Shown here in pieces: positions 1 through 4,779 of a stretch of DNA of 21,157 bases. Each line of letters starts with the position of its first letter. The first letter of the stretch is position 1. The notes under the pieces are model-generated. The model did no database searches. It was not told where the DNA came from and saw only the letters and a list, made by a program, of their open reading frames with translations. A program made the translations under genes and the position numbers. The stretch spans positions 1 to 21,157 of the IMG/VR virus record IMGVR_UViG_3300042559_001357, one strand, 5' to 3'. The DNA comes from a virus.

Positions 1-2
1 CA

Positions 3-380
3 TCAGCACGCATAGGTTTATTAGAAACTCAAGTTACAGACGGATTAGCTGCAAAAGTTGATAAGGCAACTATACCAACATTAAAGTCAGATACTGCCTA
101 CACAATTAATAATCAAACAGATAGATATAATAGAATTGAATTTGACGCCTCAACAGCAATTACAGTTACGATTCCAACAAATATAAATGATCCGTGGCCA
201 GTAGGCTCAAGCTGTGAAATTATGCAGGCTGGAACTGGAAAAATAACTGTAGTTGGTCAGTCTGGGGTAACACTAAGAGCCCCAGACAATCAATTTAAAA
301 CTAGAGTTCAGTGGAGTACTTTGATTCTTGAAAAAAGAGGTCAAGACGATTGGCTAGTATCTGGAGATTCTGATCTATAA
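3..380 (+). CDS. Phage virion protein, C-terminal beta domain (5' end outside window)
   Basis: The reading frame is open from the left edge to the TAA at 378-380, giving about 125 residues of a longer protein. The visible part starts with a short heptad-like stretch (LLETQV, then GLAAKVDKATIP), followed by a beta-rich domain with alternating hydrophobics (ITVTIPTNI, then PVGSSCEIMQAGTGKITVVG) and the ending WLVSGDSDL. Small C-terminal domains of this kind, with 'I-x-V-x-IP', 'G-x-x-x-x-I-x-QAGTG' and a final W-x-x-x-GD, are common on phage fibre and capsid-decoration proteins. I infer a trimeric stalk plus a beta tip exposed on the virion. The stop overlaps the next start (TAATG), so the two are probably translationally coupled. 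The N-terminus and thus the anchoring partner are unknown. Confidence 0.85.
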   Translation, partial: SARIGLLETQVTDGLAAKVDKATIPTLKSDTAYTINNQTDRYNRIEFDASTAITVTIPTNINDPWPVGSSCEIMQAGTGKITVVGQSGVTLRAPDNQFKTRVQWSTLILEKRGQDDWLVSGDSDL

Positions 381-1783
381 TGGGACTATCAAGAAAAAAG
401 AGAAATATTGTATCTTCAAGGCTTAAGGCTTTTGTATTCTTCCAAGATAGCTTTAATAATTATTTTAAAGGCGGATGGAAATTTAGAAGAGGTCAATGGG
501 TAGCTGGGTCTTCTACTGCATCAACAGCATATAGCTCAGCTCTTTATCCAATGGCTTCAGTTCCAATGAAAGATCCAAATGTAACTATTTCTATTAAGAA
601 TCCAGGAGTTGGATCAGGTGCCGCTCTTTGGGTAACAGATGAAGGTAACTGGTACGGATTAGTTTCTTCACAAGTAGCAAGTCCTGGAACGGGTGCATGT
701 CTTTCTGTAAATCCATATAACCCTTGTGGCGCAACTAATGGTTGCGAAGGCACTGGTGGTAATTGTTATGGAAGTGGAGGCTGCTCAGGCACTGGAGGAA
801 ATTGTGTTGCAACTGGTGGAAACTATGCTGGCTCACAAGATCAGTGTGTAGCAGCAAATCCACAGTGTAATGTTGAATTTGGTAACTGTAATACATCTGG
901 TGGAACCTGTAATCAGGGAGGATTTAACTGTAACACATCAGGTGGAAACTGTAAAGCAGCAACTGGTGGAAACTGTAATACTGGTGGTGGAAACTGTAGA
1001 GCAGGAACTGGTGGAAACTGTGCTCAATATGGCTGGTGCGGAGTCCCAACAGCCGTAAACTATTGGTGCTGTAATAGAACTAATCCTTATAACCCATGCC
1101 CAAGCCGTAACCCATACAACCCATGTGTCAACGTAAACCCATATAACCCATGCCCAGGCGTCAACCCATATAATCCATGTGTAAATATTAATCCATATAA
1201 CTATTGCATAAATATAAACCCATATAACCCATGTGTTAACGTTAATCCATATAACCCATGTGTTAACGTTAATCCATATAACCCATGTGCGTATACTACT
1301 TCTGTAGATTATTATAACCCAGTAAATCCATGTGGATCTACAAATCCATATAATCCATGTGGCTCCGTAAACCCTTACAACCCATGTGCTGGAGTAAACC
1401 CATACAATCCTTGTGGTGCAGGTGGAAACTGTGCAGGAACTGGAGGATCATGCAGTTCTTATGCAACTACCTATCCAAGATATTTACAGCTTATTCGATT
1501 TACATCAAATGTTGCAACAGCTATATATACTTTCACTCTAGATGCAGTAACAAGCTATGTTCAGGTAAAGGGGCTAAAAATTCAAATATCAAACGCCACC
1601 AGAGGTGGAACTACAGCTACAGTAACAGCCAAAGCATATTCTGACACCGCAATGGTTACCCAAATTGGAAGTGATTTGATATATAACGCAACAGGTGTTA
1701 ATATTGTAGCTAACTACGGAATAGTTGTTTCTCCAAGCAGCTATAACCAAGAAAGTTCACTTGGAGAAATTACAATATCGTGA
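380..1783 (+). CDS. Cysteine-rich repeat virion protein with split beta-sandwich
   Basis: A 467-residue protein in three parts. Residues 1-105 hold a basic start (GLSRKKR) and a beta-rich region with GGWKFRRGQW, YPMASVPM and AALWVTDEGNWYG. These resemble a lectin-like phage module that usually continues directly into strands such as YLQLIRF. Residues 107-358 are low complexity with 32 cysteines: TGGNC/SGGNC units first, then eleven exact NPYNPC hexapeptides and two variants (NPYNYC, NPVNPC), mostly at a 9-residue period. Residues 365-467 (YPRYLQLIRF to SSYNQESSLGEITIS) look like the second half of the beta domain. The Cys block therefore looks inserted into a loop of one domain, projecting from it as a disulfide-linked or metal-binding spike. 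There is no signal peptide or membrane segment. The ATG overlaps the upstream stop; the ribosome site is weak. Function is not known; a virion surface role is inferred. Confidence 0.88.
   Translation: MGLSRKKRNIVSSRLKAFVFFQDSFNNYFKGGWKFRRGQWVAGSSTASTAYSSALYPMASVPMKDPNVTISIKNPGVGSGAALWVTDEGNWYGLVSSQVASPGTGACLSVNPYNPCGATNGCEGTGGNCYGSGGCSGTGGNCVATGGNYAGSQDQCVAANPQCNVEFGNCNTSGGTCNQGGFNCNTSGGNCKAATGGNCNTGGGNCRAGTGGNCAQYGWCGVPTAVNYWCCNRTNPYNPCPSRNPYNPCVNVNPYNPCPGVNPYNPCVNINPYNYCININPYNPCVNVNPYNPCVNVNPYNPCAYTTSVDYYNPVNPCGSTNPYNPCGSVNPYNPCAGVNPYNPCGAGGNCAGTGGSCSSYATTYPRYLQLIRFTSNVATAIYTFTLDAVTSYVQVKGLKIQISNATRGGTTATVTAKAYSDTAMVTQIGSDLIYNATGVNIVANYGIVVSPSSYNQESSLGEITIS
737..1035 (+). repeat. GGNC-coding degenerate tandem repeats
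   Basis: This part of the 380 gene encodes about a dozen short units ending in cysteine (TGGNC, SGGNC, GGGNC, FGNC), 7-8 residues apart. The 12-base word GGTGGAAACTGT recurs exactly at 941, 965, 986, 1010 and again at 1421, after the NPYNPC block. Third-position variation in other units shows that they are old, with newer copies at 941-1021. Confidence 0.85.
1082..1414 (+). repeat. NPYNPC-coding tandem repeats, mostly 27-bp period
   Basis: This block encodes ten of the eleven exact NPYNPC units plus the variants NPYNYC and NPVNPC; the eleventh unit lies earlier, at residues 111-116. Linkers are three residues (VNV, PGV, VNI, GSV), giving a 9-residue/27-bp period, except for one 15-residue spacing around DYYNPVNPC. 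Regular Asn, Pro, Tyr and Cys every nine residues suggests a stiff cross-linked rod or a repetitive metal site. Confidence 0.9.
1231..1284 (+). repeat. Perfect 27-bp tandem duplication
   Basis: Two adjacent copies, 1231-1257 and 1258-1284, are identical at all 27 positions. Each begins ATGTGTTAACGTTAATCC. Other units of the array differ at several bases, so this is the most recent duplication and a likely site of copy-number change in frame. Confidence 0.95.
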
Positions 1784-1793
1784 GGAGTATATT

Positions 1794-2000
1794 ATGACAG
1801 AAAACATCCCAACCTGGGAAAGAATAGGTTCAGGAGAAGGGCCTGCTCAGATTGCCTTCGCTTTGGTTTTAGATGGCATCGTTCAGCAAATTATGTCTAC
1901 AAATGTAGCTACAGCATCTCTTTTATTAGAAGGACCACAAATCATAAGATGTAAGGATGACGCTGAAGTTGGAATGACAGTTGAACAAGCTGCGCTCTAA
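1794..2000 (+). CDS. Small conserved phage protein, ALVLD type
   Basis: A 68-residue protein. The ATG at 1794 is chosen because GAGGAG at 1782-1787 lies six bases upstream; an open frame reaches further up but overlaps the previous gene without such a site. The core is IAFALVLDGIVQQIM at about residues 20-34, followed by SLLLEGPQIIRC. The same pattern (IALVLDNEVQDIL, then LMSNPVIVDIT) occurs in the gene at 2703, so the two are paralogues. Proteins of this form are frequent near structural genes in aquatic phages, but I know of no established function. It is followed by a larger partner at 2029, as its paralogue is by the gene at 2968, so the pair may act together. No signal peptide or membrane segment is seen. 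Confidence 0.85.
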   Translation: MTENIPTWERIGSGEGPAQIAFALVLDGIVQQIMSTNVATASLLLEGPQIIRCKDDAEVGMTVEQAAL

Positions 2001-2028
2001 GTAACACCCTAATAGAATAGAGAAGTAA

Positions 2029-2706
2029 TTGAGAATAATAAAGTTTATTCCGTTTGGCGGAAGGAAAAACCTTATGCCTCCATCTATATCAAAAATACCA
2101 CAATGGTGGAAAGATGGAGAAACAGTTATATCTGTTGGTACGCCAGGTTTAAAATCATGTGTTCCGTTCATGGAAATAATGAAGTCTGGATATACAATAA
2201 ATCTACCATTCGATATATTTGTTTCTAAAGGTGAAGACGGAAATGTAAGTTTAAAGTGGAATGCTCCAAATGAGGCTGGCTGGCCAAACTTTATTGAAGA
2301 AAGACCACCAGATCTTGGGAAAACAATTCCAAGACCAGCAGGACATCTTCCTAATGGATTTGTTTGGTCGTCACAATGGTCATGGAAAACTCCAAAAGGA
2401 TATAGTTCTATAGTAACTCATCCATTTAACAGATTTGATTTACCATTTACTACAGTCTCTGGAATAGTAGATTCGGATAAATTCCAAGGAAATGGAAACA
2501 TTCCGTTTTTTATGAAAGAAGATTTCCAGGGTGTAATTCCAGAAGGAACGCCTATAGCTCAGGTATTTCCTTTTAAAAGAAATAAGTGGAAGTCTTGGGT
2601 AGATGATTCTGTGGTAGAGTCTATTTATAAGAATCAAATAGCTAATTTAAGAGAGCCCAATGGCTCATATAAAAAGGCATTTTGGGTAAAAAAGGTCTAT
2701 GAATGA
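2029..2706 (+). CDS. Conserved phage protein with dUTPase-like motif order (paralogue 1)
   Basis: A 225-residue protein. A TTG at 2029 is taken as start because AGAGAAG (2019-2025) precedes it and because the conserved segment KFIPFGG lies before the first ATG (2074, itself preceded by AAGGA, an alternative start). In order it has PPSISKIPQWWKDGE (residues 16-30), SGYTINLPFDI (53-63), TPKGYSSIVTHPFNRFDLPF (121-140), SGIVDSDKF (144-152) and GTPIAQVFPFKR (173-184). The gene at 2968 repeats this order, and 3645 does so distantly. The layout resembles the dUTPase/dCTP-deaminase fold: GYDL-like, GxVDxD and G-x-x-IAQ motifs in the right order. The RSS phosphate-binding motif is missing, so enzyme activity is doubtful. 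It is known to me only as a conserved marine phage family of unknown function. The stop overlaps the next start (ATGA). Confidence 0.87.
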   Translation: MRIIKFIPFGGRKNLMPPSISKIPQWWKDGETVISVGTPGLKSCVPFMEIMKSGYTINLPFDIFVSKGEDGNVSLKWNAPNEAGWPNFIEERPPDLGKTIPRPAGHLPNGFVWSSQWSWKTPKGYSSIVTHPFNRFDLPFTTVSGIVDSDKFQGNGNIPFFMKEDFQGVIPEGTPIAQVFPFKRNKWKSWVDDSVVESIYKNQIANLREPNGSYKKAFWVKKVYE

Positions 2707-3011
2707 TATTTAAAAAGAAAAATAGGATTGAAAAAATAAATCCAAAAACAGATAACTTTAAGGAGCCAAAACCTTATCACGAAGAAAAAAAAATATACTC
2801 AATTGCACTAGTTTTAGACAATGAAGTTCAAGATATTCTTAGAACAGAAGAAAGACTATGGGCGATGTTAATGAGTAATCCAGTAATAGTAGACATTACG
2901 GACAACGAGACAAGACCACAATTAAACTGGGAATACAACGAGGAAACAGGGGAGTTCACAAATCCAAATGCAATTCAACCCAACAACGAAGAAGATCAAA
3001 GCTCTATCTGA
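2703..3011 (+). CDS. Small conserved phage protein, ALVLD type (second copy)
   Basis: A 102-residue protein starting at the ATG that overlaps the upstream TGA by four bases (ATGA), which implies coupled translation. The first 30 residues are very basic (IFKKKNRIEKINPK). The core IALVLDNEVQDILRTEERLW spans about residues 34-53 and is followed by SNPVIVDITDN and a C-terminal LNWEYNEETGEFTNP. Short W-x-Y-(D/N)-x-x-T-G-x-F endings of this kind are frequent in small phage tail-associated proteins. It is the longer paralogue of the gene at 1794, with an added basic head and a tail of about 25 residues. It sits directly before a relative of the 2029 protein, so the small-large gene order occurs twice. 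Function unknown; a partner or chaperone role is only a guess. Confidence 0.85.
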   Translation: MIFKKKNRIEKINPKTDNFKEPKPYHEEKKIYSIALVLDNEVQDILRTEERLWAMLMSNPVIVDITDNETRPQLNWEYNEETGEFTNPNAIQPNNEEDQSSI

Positions 3012-3648
3012 AGATATTAGAATAGACTGGGAAAAACCTTCCCCAGCTTCAAAAGAAATACCTAAGTGGTTTAAAAAAATTGAAGCGGTAAATGATGAAA
3101 ATCATGACATGACAATAAAGAAGTGCATCCCTTTCTTGGACACACTTACAACTGGATATATGTTTAAAACATCTGCAGATGTAATGTATGACGAAGAATA
3201 TCATAGATTCTTAGACAATGGTGTATCTGAAACCGTTACACTTCATCCTACATTTCAAATAGAAAATATGGAGCTAGACAGCAATCTGCACCCACTTCCG
3301 TATAAGTGGATTAACAAGTTTATGTGGCAAACCCCTAAAGGATATAGCACCATGTTCTTGCACCCATTAAATAGAACAGACCTTCCATTCCAATCTATAT
3401 CTGGGATTGTAGATACAGATGACTTTCCTTTATCAGTACAGTTCCCGTTTTTTATGAAAAAGGGATTTTCTGGTTTAATACCAGCAGGAACTCCAATTAT
3501 TCAAGCCATACCTTTTAAAAGAGATGACTGGGATCTTAAGTTTCCAGATCAACAAGAATCTTACGAGTACGAAGGCTTTTGGAATTGGTTCCAGCCACCT
3601 ATGGCAAAGTACAAGAGACAATTCTGGAAGAGAAAGCGCTATCAGTGA
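2968..3648 (+). CDS. Conserved phage protein with dUTPase-like motif order (paralogue 2)
   Basis: A 226-residue protein clearly related to that at 2029. Matching segments are PSPASKEIPKWFKKIE (about residues 24-39), KCIPFLDTLTTGYMF (52-66), TPKGYSTMFLHPLNRTDLPF (122-141), SGIVDTDDF (145-153), FPFFMKK and GTPIIQAIPFKRDDW (174-188). The ATG at 2968 gives a 44-base overlap with the previous gene. No better canonical start lies between 2968 and the conserved region, so the true start is uncertain by about 15 residues. The C-terminus is basic and aromatic (FWKRKRYQ), like FWVKKVYE in paralogue 1. Either a beta-sandwich virion component or an inactive relative of nucleotide-binding dUTPase-fold proteins would fit. 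No RSS-type motif is seen. Confidence 0.87.
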   Translation: MQFNPTTKKIKALSEDIRIDWEKPSPASKEIPKWFKKIEAVNDENHDMTIKKCIPFLDTLTTGYMFKTSADVMYDEEYHRFLDNGVSETVTLHPTFQIENMELDSNLHPLPYKWINKFMWQTPKGYSTMFLHPLNRTDLPFQSISGIVDTDDFPLSVQFPFFMKKGFSGLIPAGTPIIQAIPFKRDDWDLKFPDQQESYEYEGFWNWFQPPMAKYKRQFWKRKRYQ

Positions 3649-4487
3649 AAGACAAGAAAACTCCATGGGATATTTTTAAATCTAAGGGTCAAGAAAAAGT
3701 ATCCTTAGAAGATGAAGTAAAAAAAGACTACATAAATGATGACGATTTCTTGGTACCAGAAAGAACTCTAGCATTTTACGCTACAAGAGATACCAGACAT
3801 AATTTTTCAGATGTAATGGAAAGTTTAATTGGGCACCCAAATAGAGATTGGTTTGCAGTCACAGCATTTTCTTTTTGTCTTCCATTAACAATAGCAAATC
3901 AATATGGATTTGTAGTAAAGTCAAATTGGGATATGGAAATAACTTGGGATGGTAAAGCAGAGTCTTCGCCTCAGATAAAATCAGATGGTTGGCAAAACCA
4001 TGATTCAATTCAGCCTATCATAGGAGATTTCGCAAATGGAATAATTAGCCTAGAAAATGCGTTTATAGTAAGAACCCCAAGAGATACGAATCTAATGATC
4101 ATGCAGCCGCCAAATTACTTTATACCAGGACTTCACACAATGAGTGCAGTAGTTGAAGCGGACAACCTTAGAAGAAATTTTACCTTCAACATAAAGGTTA
4201 CTGAGCCAAATAAGGTTATACATATTAAAAAGGGTGACTGGCTTGCGGCATTTATTCCAATACCAAGATTTTATGTAGATAGCTTTGAGATGAAAGACGC
4301 ATTTAAGCTCTTTGGCGATGAAGTAATAAAAAACGAGCTAGAGTCCATGCATAAACTTGGTTGGGAAAGGAATAATCAAGACTATGATAAAATTAATGGT
4401 TCAGGAAGAAGATATTTTAAGGGCAAGCATGTAAATGATACTCCTTATAGAAATCATCAGAAAAGGGCGGGGTTAAATGGAGAATAG
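3645..4487 (+). CDS. DUF6065-like phage protein
   Basis: The likely start is GTG at 3645, which overlaps the upstream stop as GTGA and gives 280 residues; an ATG at 3579 in frame would overlap the previous gene by 70 bases. The N-terminus has KTPWDIFKSKG (residues 5-15), a motif also found in the next gene. FSFCLPLTIANQYGF (75-89) followed by a W-rich stretch matches what I recall of the DUF6065 family (CLPLxIANxHGW). Later come FIVRTPRDTNLMIMQPPNYF (140-159), AVVEADNL (168-175), FNIKVTEP (181-188) and IKKGDWLAAFIPIPRF (194-209). The last segment is close to the dUTPase ending 'I-KKGD-R-IAQ-L'. Against 2029 and 2968 the same order of blocks can be matched, so all three may share a fold. Function unknown. 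Confidence 0.88.
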   Translation: MKDKKTPWDIFKSKGQEKVSLEDEVKKDYINDDDFLVPERTLAFYATRDTRHNFSDVMESLIGHPNRDWFAVTAFSFCLPLTIANQYGFVVKSNWDMEITWDGKAESSPQIKSDGWQNHDSIQPIIGDFANGIISLENAFIVRTPRDTNLMIMQPPNYFIPGLHTMSAVVEADNLRRNFTFNIKVTEPNKVIHIKKGDWLAAFIPIPRFYVDSFEMKDAFKLFGDEVIKNELESMHKLGWERNNQDYDKINGSGRRYFKGKHVNDTPYRNHQKRAGLNGE

Positions 4488-4746
4488 CGATATTCCTAAG
4501 TGGAAGAATGTCCCAGCTAGACCATGGGATTTGTTTAATAAGAAAATAGGAAGAGTCCCTTCTGAGGTTGCGGCTGAAAGATTTGAAATTTGCAAGGCTT
4601 GTCCTAGATATGTAAAATCTACACACCAATGCTTAGAGTGTGGATGTATTATGAATTTAAAAGTTAAGCTACCTAATGCCGAATGTCCTTTGGGTCATTG
4701 GGGCCAAGTAGACTTAGAAGAGAGTACAGACTTAGATAAGGAATAA
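4477..4746 (+). CDS. Small zinc-ribbon-like protein
   Basis: An 89-residue protein whose ATG lies 11 bases inside the end of the previous gene; the purine-rich AAAAGGGCGGGG lies just upstream. Residues 15-25 (RPWDLFNKKIG) repeat the PWDIF motif of the 3645 protein. The cysteines are C39-x2-C42, C52-x2-C55-x-C57 and C70, followed by H74 in NAECPLGHW. This spacing can make at least one four-ligand zinc site with extra ligands. Short proteins with 'ICxxCP ... CxxCGCxMxxKxKLPNAxCPxGxW' are common in T4-like and other aquatic phages; I know of no proven role. The very acidic tail (DLEESTDLDKE) suggests a protein rather than nucleic-acid partner. It is the last gene before the first TATAATTAA spacer. 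Confidence 0.9.
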   Translation: MENSDIPKWKNVPARPWDLFNKKIGRVPSEVAAERFEICKACPRYVKSTHQCLECGCIMNLKVKLPNAECPLGHWGQVDLEESTDLDKE

Positions 4747-4755
4747 CGATTTATG

Positions 4756-4776
4756 CTTAATTTAAGGTATAATTAA
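4756..4776 (+). promoter_or_regulatory. Candidate phage promoter: dyad plus TATAATTAA (site 1)
   Basis: TATAATTAA lies at 4768-4776 in the spacer before the 987-residue fibre gene. It is preceded by a perfect short inverted repeat, CTTAA-T-TTAAG, at 4756-4766. The same arrangement occurs at 9183-9202 and 15395-15416. No TTGACA-like -35 is present at normal spacing. The TATAAT ends only six bases before the ATG at 4780. Confidence 0.5.
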
Positions 4777-4779
4777 AGC

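Noticed and set aside
870-1058. Short + strand frame within the Cys-rich repeats
   Set aside because: It is a shifted reading of the repeat DNA (repeated VET words) with no start signal of its own.
1082-1414. Regular 27-bp repeats as a possible CRISPR array
   Set aside because: Repeats are contiguous and in frame with no unique spacers, and encode a clean 9-residue protein period.
3016-3018. ATT as start of the 2968 gene, aligned with the TTG start at 2029
   Set aside because: ATT AGA ATA aligns attractively with TTG AGA ATA, but no ribosome site precedes it and ATT starts are rare. The ATG at 2968 is kept with low certainty.
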